Part shown: one piece after another, positions 44,898-53,274 of the stretch
Position numbering within the stretch: the first letter of the stretch is position 1
Layout of the letters: every line of letters begins with the position of its first letter
NCBI RefSeq assembly: GCF_900116205.1
Contig: NZ_FOZS01000001.1
Span: 806,001-870,000, forward strand
DNA: 64,000 nt
Source of the DNA: Halostagnicola kamekurae
GTDB taxonomy: Archaea; Halobacteriota; Halobacteria; Halobacteriales; Natrialbaceae
Direction: 5' to 3'
Made by a program: the position numbers and the translations under genes
Notes under the pieces: model-generated
Databases searched by the model: none
What the model was told of the DNA's origin: nothing
What the model saw: the letters and a program-made list of their open reading frames with translations, nothing else

Positions 44898-45655
44898 TGG
44901 ATTTATTACCTTCCGCGCTCCGGGGCGCGATCGGCTTTCTCACCCGACTTCCGATCTCTCAGGAGACGGACGACTGGGAGGCGTTCCGCTCGAGCCCGTG
45001 GACCTTCCCGCTCGTCGGCTATCTCGTCGGCTGGCTCGTCGCGATTCCGCTCCTCTTGACTGACTACATCCCTGCGGCGACGGTCGCCCTCGCCTACCCG
45101 CTCGCGGTGTACGCGGTGACCGGCATCCACCATCTCGACGGCGTCGCGGATCTCGGCGACGCCCTGGTGGTCCACGGCGACCTCGAGAAACGCCGGGCCG
45201 TCCTCTCCGATACGACGACGGGCGTGGGTGCGATCCTTGCTGTGTCGGTCGTCGTGGCCGCGCTCGCACTCGGTGGGCTCGCGCTGGCCGACCTCCGTGT
45301 GATCGACGCGATCGGTATCGTCCTCGTCGCGGAGATCGCGACCAAACTCGGTCTGGCGGCGATGGCCACGCTGGGAAGCACGGAGCACGAGGGGATGGGC
45401 AAGTCGCTGACCGACGCGGTCTCCCCCCTCGGCATCGTCGTTCCACTCCTCATCGCCGTCGCCGTGATCGCGCTCACGTGGCCGACACAGACCGCGGTCG
45501 TCACCGCCGTCGGTGCGCTCCTCGGCACCGCGTTCGCGTGGGCGCTCGCGGGACGCTACCTCGGCGGCATTAGCGGCGATATCTTCGGCGCGGCCAACGA
45601 GATCGGCCGCGTCGCAGGCGTTCACGCGGGGGTGATCGCGTGGATGCTCTTGTGA
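44897..45655 (+). CDS. cobS: Adenosylcobinamide-GDP ribazoletransferase CobS
   Basis: Joins the activated nucleotide loop to adenosylcobinamide-GDP to give cobalamin 5'-phosphate, in the membrane. The 252-residue protein has about seven hydrophobic helices, the N-terminal GAIGFLTRLPI block, the GIHHLDGVADLGDAL active-site motif, and an Asp/His-rich loop. ATG 44897 overlaps the cbiB stop. It overlaps cobY by 16 nt. Confidence 0.93.
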   Translation: MDLLPSALRGAIGFLTRLPISQETDDWEAFRSSPWTFPLVGYLVGWLVAIPLLLTDYIPAATVALAYPLAVYAVTGIHHLDGVADLGDALVVHGDLEKRRAVLSDTTTGVGAILAVSVVVAALALGGLALADLRVIDAIGIVLVAEIATKLGLAAMATLGSTEHEGMGKSLTDAVSPLGIVVPLLIAVAVIALTWPTQTAVVTAVGALLGTAFAWALAGRYLGGISGDIFGAANEIGRVAGVHAGVIAWMLL

Positions 45656-46260
45656 TGTGCGGCGGGCGGGGCACTCGTTTCGAGGGCTCGACCGAGAAAC
45701 CGCTGCACCCGATCGACGGCGTGGCGATGATCGATCGCGTCCGGCACGCGCTCGAGGCGAGTCGGGTCGAGTCGATCTACGCCGCGGTCTCGCCGAACGC
45801 GACCGAAACGGCGACGCACCTCGAGACGACAGATGGTGTCGAGCCGATCGAAACCGCCGGCGACGGCTACGTCGCGGATCTCGTCGCCGCGCTCGAACGA
45901 CCCGAACTCGAGCCCCCGCTGGTGACCGTCGGCGCGGATCTGCCCGCGCTCTGTGCCCCCGTTCTGGATCGGATCATCCGCCGGCATGGCGACGCCGACG
46001 CGTCGCGGACGATCTGCGTTCCCGCGGCGCTGAAGCGCCGACTCGGCGTGCGAATCGAGTCCCGACTCGAGTCGGAACCCCATCTGGTGCCGACGGGGGT
46101 CAACGTCGTCGGCACGAACGACCAAGATATGACACACGTAAGCTACGATCCCCGACTGGCGGTCAATGTGAACCGACTGGAAGACGCGCCGATCGCGTCG
46201 GACATCGCGTCAGGCGTTCGATCGGACCCCGACGATCCGGGAGGTCGGTCGTGCGCGTAG
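45640..46260 (+). CDS. cobY: Adenosylcobinamide-phosphate guanylyltransferase CobY
   Basis: The archaeal, CobU-independent GTP:adenosylcobinamide-phosphate guanylyltransferase. The 206-residue nucleotidyltransferase has the GTP motif MCGGRGTRFEGSTEKPL near the N-terminus and PLVTVGADLP later. Start is GTG 45640, inside the last codons of cobS. Its stop overlaps the start of cobT. Full length. Confidence 0.93.
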   Translation: MDALVMCGGRGTRFEGSTEKPLHPIDGVAMIDRVRHALEASRVESIYAAVSPNATETATHLETTDGVEPIETAGDGYVADLVAALERPELEPPLVTVGADLPALCAPVLDRIIRRHGDADASRTICVPAALKRRLGVRIESRLESEPHLVPTGVNVVGTNDQDMTHVSYDPRLAVNVNRLEDAPIASDIASGVRSDPDDPGGRSCA

Positions 46261-47291
46261 TCCTCGCCGCCGGCGGTACCGAGACGGCGCTGATCGACGG
46301 GATCAGCGCGGCGGGTGCGACGCCGGAACTGATGTCGCACACGCCGCCCGCGGACGCCGAGATCGTCGCCTACGGCGAACCGATCGCGGCACCCGTCACG
46401 CCCGTCAGCCCGAGCGGGTGTCCGACGCCCGCGGCCGTCACCCGGGCGGTTCGGGAAGTTGTCGGCTTCGACCTCACCGTCCTCGACGCGGGGCTTCCCG
46501 AGGAAACGGCGGCACCGACGGTCTCGCTCGAGGCGGCCTCCGGAGCCGACGTCAGATCGGCGGTGGCCGTCCCCGACGCGGCGGCGATCTACGACCGCGC
46601 TCGCGAGTTCGGCGCGAGCCTCCCCGACGACGAGATCCTGATCGGCGAAACCATCCCCGGCGGGACGACGACCGCGCTCGGCGTCCTGACCGCGCTGGGC
46701 GAACCCGCCGACGTCTCCTCGTCGCTGCCGACCAACCCGCTCGAGCGAAAGCGAGCCGTCGTCGAGGAGGCGCTCGCCGCGAGCGACCTCGCGGCCGGCG
46801 ACTGCGCCGACGAACCGCTCGAGGCGATCCGGCAGGTGGGCGATCCCGTGCAGGCCGCGGCGATGGGCGTCGCGACGGGCGCGCTCGAGGCCGGTCTCGA
46901 GGTGACGCTCGCCGGCGGCACGCAGATGGCGACTGTCGCCGCTCTCCTGCGCCGATCGGGCGTCGACGCCGAACTCTCGATCGCGACCACGTCGTTCGTC
47001 GCCGACGAACGGGGCGGCTCGCTCGGGGAGACCTGCTTTCGCCTGAACTGCGAGCTGACCGTTACCGATCCCGGATTCGACGAGGGAGACCACGTCGCAA
47101 TGGCGCGATACTGCGCCGGCGAGGCCAAGGAGGGCGTCGCGATGGGTGGGGCGCTCTCGCTGGTCCCGGACGACGAGCTCCCGGTAGTCAGAGAGCATCT
47201 CGTCACTGTCTGTGATCGACTCGGCATCGAGGCGACCGGCGGCGACGAGGCAATCCCTGGAACTGGCGACGAACCGACCCATGGATCCTGA
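46251..47291 (+). CDS. cobT: Archaeal CobT-like phosphoribosyltransferase (TIGR00303)
   Basis: Activates the lower-ligand base with nicotinate mononucleotide. The 346-residue protein is the archaeal CobT type: DLTVLDAGLPEE, GETIPGGTTTALGVLTALG, and AAMGVATGALEAGLEVTLAGGTQMATVAAL blocks. GTG 46251 starts inside the cobY end; its own stop overlaps cobD by about 11 nt. The order cobY-cobT-cobD fits the haloarchaeal cobamide assembly operon. Confidence 0.88.
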   Translation: MRVVLAAGGTETALIDGISAAGATPELMSHTPPADAEIVAYGEPIAAPVTPVSPSGCPTPAAVTRAVREVVGFDLTVLDAGLPEETAAPTVSLEAASGADVRSAVAVPDAAAIYDRAREFGASLPDDEILIGETIPGGTTTALGVLTALGEPADVSSSLPTNPLERKRAVVEEALAASDLAAGDCADEPLEAIRQVGDPVQAAAMGVATGALEAGLEVTLAGGTQMATVAALLRRSGVDAELSIATTSFVADERGGSLGETCFRLNCELTVTDPGFDEGDHVAMARYCAGEAKEGVAMGGALSLVPDDELPVVREHLVTVCDRLGIEATGGDEAIPGTGDEPTHGS

Positions 47292-48438
47292 GTCAGTTCT
47301 CGAGGCGGAACGTGTCGCTCACGGCGGCGAGACCGATCGAGCGGTGCTCGACTTCTCGGCGAACACGAACCCGTTCGTCCTCGACGGCGTCGAGGAGGTG
47401 TACGCGGACGCCTTCTCGGACGCGCGTCGCTATCCCGACGACGGCTATCCCGAGTTTCGGGCGGCGGCCGCCACGTACGTCGACTGCGACCGCGAGTACG
47501 TCGTCCCCACGCCGGGCGGTCTCGCGGCGATTCGGCTCGCGATGGAAACTGTCCTCGAGCCGGGCGACAGGGCGCTCGTTCCGTACCCCAGTTTCGGCGA
47601 GTACGCACGCGAGGTCAGGCTACAGGGAGCGACTCCGCTCTTCGTCGCACGCGAATCGATGCTCGAGGCGACGAAGAATCTGCTCGAGTCCTGTTCGCTC
47701 GCCGTGGTCTGTACGCCGAACAACCCCACGGGCGAGGCCGCGGACGTGAAGGCGCTCGAGCGGTTCGCGAACCGCTGTGGGGACGCAGGAACGACGCTTT
47801 TGATCGACGAAGCCTTCCTCGGGTTCACCGACGTGCCCTCCGCCGCGAGCCGTTCCTGGGGCCCTCGCTCCGCCGATCACGTGATCGTCGCCCGCTCGCT
47901 CACCAAACTCTTCGGACTGCCGGGCCTTCGCGCCGGGTTCGCCGTCGCGTCCGGCGACCGGCGCGACCGACTCGAGACCGCCCGCCGGTCCTGGTGTCTC
48001 GGGACGCCCGCCGCTCGAGTCGGCGCGCACTGTCTCGAGCAGGATTCGTTCGTCGCGGCGACTCGCGAGCGCGTCGACCGCGAACGCGGTCGAATGCGCG
48101 CGGCGCTCGAGACGCGATTCGACGTCTTCCCGTCCGACGCCCCCTACTTGCTCTGTGAAGCCGGTGACGAGGACGTATCCGAACTCATCGAGACCGCGAG
48201 CGAGCGCGGCGTCGCGATCAGAGATGCGCGGACGTTCCGCTCGCTCGAGTCGCATTTCCGAGTGGCCGTGAAGGACAGGGAACGCAACGATCGGGCGCTC
48301 GAGGCCCTCGGCATCGACCTCTCGAACGTCGAACAGTCGGGCGTCGAGCAGTCAGACGCCGGACAGTCAGATATCGAGCCAGACACCGAGCAGTCTGCTG
48401 TCGAACAATCGGACGTCGAGCCGACGGGGGACGAGTGA
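47281..48438 (+). CDS. cobD: CobD-like PLP-dependent aminotransferase/threonine-phosphate decarboxylase
   Basis: Makes (R)-1-amino-2-propanol phosphate, the linker used by CbiB. The 385-residue PLP enzyme shows FSANTNPFV, VPTPGGLAAIRLAMET, TPNNPTGEA and the PLP lysine in SLTKLFGLPGLRAGF. The last 35-40 residues are a repetitive tail built from VEQSD-like units (VEQSG, VEQSD, IEPDTEQS, VEQSD), absent from ordinary CobD. Start ATG 47281 overlaps the cobT end; its stop overlaps cbiZ by 4 nt. Confidence 0.9.
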   Translation: MDPESVLEAERVAHGGETDRAVLDFSANTNPFVLDGVEEVYADAFSDARRYPDDGYPEFRAAAATYVDCDREYVVPTPGGLAAIRLAMETVLEPGDRALVPYPSFGEYAREVRLQGATPLFVARESMLEATKNLLESCSLAVVCTPNNPTGEAADVKALERFANRCGDAGTTLLIDEAFLGFTDVPSAASRSWGPRSADHVIVARSLTKLFGLPGLRAGFAVASGDRRDRLETARRSWCLGTPAARVGAHCLEQDSFVAATRERVDRERGRMRAALETRFDVFPSDAPYLLCEAGDEDVSELIETASERGVAIRDARTFRSLESHFRVAVKDRERNDRALEALGIDLSNVEQSGVEQSDAGQSDIEPDTEQSAVEQSDVEPTGDE

Positions 48439-49256
48439 GCGGCGGTGGTGACGACGTGACGGACGCCCCCGAATCGAGTGCCGGCAATTCACCCGAACCG
48501 ACGGAAAGCGACGACTCGGCCGAACCGACCGCGTTCGAGACGACTCGACGCGACGGGGTCGTTCGCCTCCGCCGCGCCGGCGTCGAATGGCTCTCGAGCG
48601 GGGCCGACGGCGGGCGCTGGAAGACCGGTTCAGCGTACAACCTCACGGTCCCGGACGGCTGGCCGCGAACGGACCTCGAGACCTACGTCGACGACCGACT
48701 CGAGCGCGCCGGGTTCGACGAGCGCGGCCCCGCGTTGCTGACCGGCGTGGACGTCGGCGACGCCCGCGGCGCTCGATGCGGGTCGGTCACGGCTATCGTC
48801 ACCGCCGGCCTCTCGAATCCCGCTGTACTGCCGATGGACCCGCAGGGTGGCGCGCTGCCGGACGACGACCTCCAGAGCGCGTCCGAACCCGGCGATCCGG
48901 TCGGCACCGTCAACGTCCTCGTCGGAACGACCCGATCCCTTTCCGACGGGGCGCTCGCGAACCTCCTGACGGTCGCCGCGGAGGCCAAGGCCGCGACGCT
49001 GCTCGAGACAACCGGGTTTCCGGGAACGACCAGCGACGCGATTATCGTCGGACACGACCCTGCGGGCGAGCGGTCCGAGTTCTCGGGGACCGCGACGGCG
49101 GTCGGGGCGGCGACGCGAGCCTGCGTTCGGGACGCGCTCCTCGAGGCGCTCCGTGCACACTACGCCGGAAGCGAGACCGGCGTTCCACGCTCGATCGAGG
49201 CGGCCAAATACGGACTCTCGACGGACGTCGCCGCAAATGTCTTCGATCCCGATTGA
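48435..49256 (+). CDS. cbiZ: Adenosylcobinamide amidohydrolase CbiZ
   Basis: A salvage enzyme that cleaves adenosylcobinamide to adenosylcobyric acid, letting imported corrinoids be re-assembled by CbiB. The 273-residue protein has an acidic N-terminal extension of about 30 residues, then the CbiZ blocks LLTGVDVGDARGAR, VGTVNVLVGTTRSLSDGALANLLTVAAEAKA and ETTGFPGTTSDAIIVGHDP. GTG 48435 overlaps the cobD stop by 4 nt. Its presence says this cell both makes and remodels cobamides. Confidence 0.9.
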   Translation: MSGGGDDVTDAPESSAGNSPEPTESDDSAEPTAFETTRRDGVVRLRRAGVEWLSSGADGGRWKTGSAYNLTVPDGWPRTDLETYVDDRLERAGFDERGPALLTGVDVGDARGARCGSVTAIVTAGLSNPAVLPMDPQGGALPDDDLQSASEPGDPVGTVNVLVGTTRSLSDGALANLLTVAAEAKAATLLETTGFPGTTSDAIIVGHDPAGERSEFSGTATAVGAATRACVRDALLEALRAHYAGSETGVPRSIEAAKYGLSTDVAANVFDPD

Positions 49257-49310
49257 ACGCGAACGCGTTTCTGGTCACCATCTGTTCCGTTTTCGCCGGT
49301 CACTGGCGGA

Positions 49311-49694
49311 TCACAGCGAGTTCGTCCCGCCCTCGTCGACCGGATCCTGGGACCGGTCGTCGAGGCCCTCGAGGTCGCGTTCCGGGTTCGCCTCGTTTAC
49401 GTCGCCAGCCTGTCCCGTTATCTCGCCATAGATCGCCTCTCGGGCTTCCTCGGCCGATTCGAACTCCTCGCCGGCGAGTCGATCGAAGACGCTCCCGAGC
49501 GATTCCGTCTCGTTCGGAAGCGCCATCCGATCGTCGCCGTACTCCGACGCGATCTCCTCGCTGGTGATCGGATACTCGAGTTCGCCCAGGTGTTCCTCGA
49601 CGTTCTCGAGGATCGATTCGGTGGTTTCCGCGCGATCGGCTTTTCGGTCGCCGATACGATCCTGTGCGCGATCCGTGTCGGGTTCGTCGGCCAT
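49311..49694 (-). CDS. DUF5789-like haloarchaeal protein
   Basis: A 127-residue acidic soluble protein. The core ILENVEEHLGELEYPITSEEIASEYGDDRMALPNETESLGSVFDRLAGEEFESAEEAREAI looks like a small helical DUF5789-type domain, followed by a low-complexity Asp/Pro tail. Function unknown. Start 49694; upstream residues in the longer frame are Arg/Ser rich. It converges on cbiZ, about 55 bp apart. Confidence 0.7.
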   Translation of the reverse strand: MADEPDTDRAQDRIGDRKADRAETTESILENVEEHLGELEYPITSEEIASEYGDDRMALPNETESLGSVFDRLAGEEFESAEEAREAIYGEITGQAGDVNEANPERDLEGLDDRSQDPVDEGGTNSL

Positions 49695-50372
49695 GTGCGG
49701 GCGTACCCGAAGCGCGCTGAAAAGCGGTCGGCCGGCGAGCGCGTGTGCCGACCGCTCGACTGAGATCGCTGTGGGTGGCTCGCGTTCCGAACCGACTCCT
49801 CTCGAGACGTCCGTCGATCTCCGGATCGCTCTATAGACCTCATATACACCGTTTTTGCCCCTCGAAGTGTCTGTTCGACCGGCGTGTTCGGCCAGTGCCA
49901 TTCAGATTGTAGTCGACCCCCTCGGAACCTCACTTTCGGTGTCGCGTTGGTGAGTCCGACACCGATTCGGGCGACTCGTGACCCCGTTCGCGGCCACACG
50001 CCTGCGGAGACAACCGACATGGCTCGATCCCTGCAGATCGGACCGATCCCGGCTATTCCCCACGCCGGGACCGCAGTGGCTCCATGCCATCGATCCGATT
50101 CGGCTCGATGACCCCATCTCGAGCCCCCTCGTTTTCACCCTCCCGCGATTCGGCTCCGACTTGTAGGAATCGACTTTCCTTCGACATCGAACCCGCCGAA
50201 ACCCACCTTGCCTTCGACGACGACCCTTACCGCCGCCCGCGGCTACTGCACCACACCCCGCGGGAAGCCACCATCACACCAACTACCTACCGCTGTTCCG
50301 CGGGGTGTTCTCACTCGTTTGGAACTCGCTCTCGAGTGAAACATATGTCCGTCCGGACCGCGTACGACGGCT
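49695..50372. other. Long intergenic region between divergent genes
   Basis: About 680 bases. The frames here are arginine/serine-rich and not haloarchaeal-like. No tRNA or strong hairpin was recognised. A TATA-like element near the right end serves the glpA-like gene. The region may hold an untranslated RNA or decayed sequence. Confidence 0.35.
50338..50347 (+). promoter_or_regulatory. Promoter of the glpA-like gene
   Basis: GAAACATATG centred about 30 nt before ATG 50373, consistent with a leaderless transcript. Confidence 0.4.
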
Positions 50373-51614
50373 ATGAACAGTCAAACGGACGTCCTCGTTA
50401 TCGGCGGCGGCGCGACCGGCGTCGGGATCGCCAGAGACCTCGCGCTCCGGGACGTAGACGTGACGCTGGTCGAACGCGACGGCCTCGCCGCGGGCGCGTC
50501 GGGCCGGTCTCACGGCCTCTTACATAGCGGTGCCCGATACGCCGAGTCCGACGAAGCGGGCGCTCGAGAGTGCCTTCGAGAGAACCGAATCCTTCGGTCG
50601 ATCGGCGGCGACTGTGTTCGCCACACCCGCGGTCTGTTCGTCCAGTTGGCCGGCGACGATCCGGACTATTTCGAGGAGAAACGCGCCGCCTGTGCGGAGA
50701 TCGGCATTCCGACGGAGGTCGTCGACGCGAACGAGATCCGGGCGGAGCTGCCGGCGATCAACCACGAGGTCGAACGGGCGATGTGGGTCCCCGACGGCGT
50801 CGTCGTTCCCTCCCGGTTGGTCGCCGCGAACGCGGCGGACGCCCGCGATCACGGGGCGGAAATTCTGACTCACGCGCCGGTCACGTCGATGACGCTCGAG
50901 GAGGGCGACGGCGAACCCGGAACGAGGAAAATTTCACAGGTTTCGATCGGCGGCGAGCCAGAACGCACCATCGAACCCGAAATCGTCGTCAACGCCGCCG
51001 GCGCGTACGCCGAACGGATCGGCGAACTGGCGGGCGTCTCGATCCCGATGCGTCCGACCAGAGGCGTCATGGTCTCGGTCGAATACGACTCGTTCGAACC
51101 GGTGCTCAACCGCTGTCGCGATCCGGACGACGGCGACATCATCGTCCCCCACGACGAGGAGGTCGTCCTCGGGACGACGAGCGTTCCCGTCGACGACCCC
51201 GACGAGTACGAACGGCCCGACTGGGAGGTCGAACGCACGGTCGCTGAGTGCTCGAAACTGGTCCCGGACGTCAGCGAGCGAGCGATCGTCCGAACTTGGT
51301 GGGGTGTCAGACCGCTGTACGAACCGGACGAAGCCGCCCGCGGCGGCCGCGGAATCTCGAGGGGGTTCGTCCGACTGGACCACGCTGACGACGGCGTCGA
51401 GGACTTCCTCAGCATCGTCGGCGGGAAACTCACGACCTACCGGCAGATGGCCGAGGCGACCGCCGACCTGGTCTGTGAGAAACTCGAGGTGGACGCCGAG
51501 TGTCTGACGGCGGACGTCTCGCTTCCGAACGCGGACGATCCAGAACAGTTAGACGCTTACGTCCGAGAGTTCGACGCTGGCAGTCCGACGGACGCGGATC
51601 TCGTCGGCCGGTGA
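50373..51614 (+). CDS. Short GlpA-like FAD-dependent oxidoreductase
   Basis: A 413-residue flavoprotein of the glycerol-3-phosphate dehydrogenase (GlpA/DAO) family: FAD motif DVLVIGGGATGVGIARDLA, GASGRSHGLLHSGARYA, the PTRGVMVSVEYD and RTWWGVRPLYEPDEA blocks, and VGGKLTTYRQMAEATAD. Haloarchaeal anaerobic GlpA is usually about 570 residues with a C-terminal BFD-like [2Fe-2S] domain and is followed by glpB and glpC; all three are absent. Either this is a short class of the family or the gene end was removed when the adjacent element inserted. Its stop is right at the element boundary. Confidence 0.8.
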   Translation: MNSQTDVLVIGGGATGVGIARDLALRDVDVTLVERDGLAAGASGRSHGLLHSGARYAESDEAGARECLRENRILRSIGGDCVRHTRGLFVQLAGDDPDYFEEKRAACAEIGIPTEVVDANEIRAELPAINHEVERAMWVPDGVVVPSRLVAANAADARDHGAEILTHAPVTSMTLEEGDGEPGTRKISQVSIGGEPERTIEPEIVVNAAGAYAERIGELAGVSIPMRPTRGVMVSVEYDSFEPVLNRCRDPDDGDIIVPHDEEVVLGTTSVPVDDPDEYERPDWEVERTVAECSKLVPDVSERAIVRTWWGVRPLYEPDEAARGGRGISRGFVRLDHADDGVEDFLSIVGGKLTTYRQMAEATADLVCEKLEVDAECLTADVSLPNADDPEQLDAYVREFDAGSPTDADLVGR

Positions 51615-51738
51615 TCGGCGATCCGATCCCCGAATTAGTACTGTAACCTGATACGGTGTGACCCAGCCGTCAGGTCGCGGTCGGTATCTAAACATCATAC
51701 CAGTGTTTATATCATTATAAAAGAAGGTTATTCAGACA

Positions 51739-51894
51739 ATGGTGATCGAATTTGGTCTCCTGGCCTTGATCGTTTTCGTGTTTGTGATGGTTGCAGCTTA
51801 CGCGGGCGCGCTCCGAGCATTAGACGTGTACCTCGATCAGGATCAAGATAGCATCTTCCTCTCGGACGATTCCGAACCGCCGAATACCCGATAG
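51739..51894 (+). CDS. Small membrane protein at the element's left edge
   Basis: A 51-residue protein: one strong hydrophobic helix (FGLLALIVFVFVMVAAYAG) then an acidic tail ending PPNTR. GTGTTTATATCATTATAAAAG just upstream (about 51702-51722) is a strong TATA region, so the gene may be leaderless. Whether it belongs to the chromosome or the element is unclear. It overlaps the integrase remnant in another frame. Confidence 0.5.
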   Translation: MVIEFGLLALIVFVFVMVAAYAGALRALDVYLDQDQDSIFLSDDSEPPNTR

Positions 51895-52318
51895 GGCAGA
51901 GCGAATCATCGCCTTGCCGGAGCGTACCTGTGAAGTCGTGAGCGACTGGATTACCCACATTCGTCCCGATGTAACGGACGACAACGGACGAGAGCCGCTC
52001 ATCACTACCGAGCAGGGGCGTGTCAGTCAGAGCAACATCCGTGCCCTCGTGTATCACATCACCCGACCTTGCTACTACGGGGAGTCCTGCTGTTGTGACG
52101 AGCAGTATCCCTACTCCTACGCCAGCAAGTGCGAGCAGTCACGGAGTCCCCACTGCTTGCGGAAGGGGAGCCTCACCCATCTCTTGAAGAACGACGTGCC
52201 GAAGCAGGTCGTCTCTGACAGGGCAGACGTCTCGTCCGACGTGTTGGACAAGCACTACAACAAGATGACCGAGGAGGAGAAGATGGAGCAACGGAGGGAG
52301 TACCTCGACTTGATGTAA
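51893..52318 (+). pseudogene. C-terminal remnant of a tyrosine-recombinase integrase
   Basis: In frame from about 51893 the sequence reads as the C-terminal half of a haloarchaeal phage-type integrase: an RIIALPERTCEVVSDWI segment, EPLITTEQGRVSQSNIRALVYHITRPC, then HCLRKG (catalytic H-x-x-R), a later His/Trp-position region and the nucleophile Y in DKHYNK. The N-terminal half with the first catalytic Arg is missing and no good start exists; a TTG at 51914 is only a frame start. So the element cannot excise on its own. The remnant lies at the end of the element far from the tRNA. Confidence 0.78.
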
Positions 52319-52624
52319 CCGCCCGATTGTCATAGTATTATATGAGAGGGTGAAGGGACTGGTAGACCACCCCTCTTTGGATTACAGACAACAGATATAA
52401 CACAGTGGTGTTTAAGAGTGTATGAGTGTCCACACTCGTCTAGAAAAGTCACCTAATAACACCTCTGTGTACAGAAAGCCGGAATAGAATTGGTCGCCAT
52501 CTTTAAGTACGATACTAACCAATAGTAGTGTAAGGAAGTCAGAAACGTATCGCTCGATGAATAGCCACTTCTCCTGCTGAGGGTGCCTGTTCAGCCGGTG
52601 GTCTGAGCAGTCGGTCTGGCAGTC
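52319..52624. other. AT-rich region with GAGTGT repeats, candidate origin
   Basis: Low-GC gap before the replication-type genes. GAGTGT occurs twice with 2 nt between and is followed, 2 nt later, by its inverse ACACTC (52416-52437), the last two forming a perfect dyad at 52424-52437. Several AT-rich runs surround it. The position just upstream of a primase-like gene makes it a candidate replication origin. Confidence 0.5.
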
Positions 52625-53274
52625 GTGGCGAACAGCAACGACTCTGGCAATCAGGAGGACAGGGAAGCGTCCGAGAAGGACGTGGATACAGACACAGCGG
52701 AAGCCGTAACCGATGGAGGGCAACCGCTCGCCTTGGAGGAACGACTCGATACTGGCTCGAAGTCGTGGGAGGAGGTGCAGAAAGACAAGCATCAGTACGA
52801 CCATCAGCCGAGTTTCCCACCGTGTTCGACGGCTCGCACGACCCTCTACGCACGAGAGGCAGACGACGACGAGGAGGAACGGTACGAGGTGTTCTTCCTC
52901 CTGCAACACGGACGACAGCACCCTGCGGAGAGACGTGCCAACGGCTACAGCGAGGGATGGGATGGCCAGAAGGTACGACAGGAAGACGTCTGGAAGTTCT
53001 GTCGAGCGCACATCGTCCTCTCGCAAGCCGGTGTCGCTGCCCCAGTCGAGGAGTGGGCAGTCCAGAAGGTGATGGAAGAAGACCTGCGAGGATTCAGTCG
53101 GTACCACGAGGGAATCGATGGAGCCGCTCTCGGATTCGCCACTCTCTGCAAGTACGACGACGTCGAGATGGCGAAGGACTCCTATTGGTGGATGAGGTCG
53201 AGGCGATGCTCGGTGTAGATGGCGAGAAGTTGGTGGAGTACGTCTGGCGGAAGTACGGAGGTGACGTGCGATGA
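52625..53274 (+). pseudogene. Element gene of unknown function with a -1 frameshift
   Basis: From GTG 52625 an acidic protein of about 197 residues is open to 53218 (SWEEVQKDKHQYDHQ, WDGQKVRQEDVWKFCRAHIVLSQAGVAAPVEEWAVQKVMEEDL). About 53186 the natural continuation moves to the -1 frame (LVDEVEAMLGVDGEKLVEYVWRKYGGDVR), which ends in TGA overlapping the next gene's ATG (ATGA, 53271-53274). That overlap argues the shifted frame is the true end, so one base was lost, or a -1 frameshift is used. Function unknown; it is probably a replication-initiation partner of the next gene. Confidence 0.7.

Noticed and set aside
49902-50372. Several frames of 60-150 codons upstream of the GlpA-like gene
   Set aside because: None has haloarchaeal composition, a plausible start or a family motif; treated as non-coding.
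51620-51640. Possible left attachment repeat (CCCCGAATT near 51628) for the tRNA-Tyr element
   Set aside because: Only a partial match to the tRNA 3' end; too short and degenerate to call an att site.
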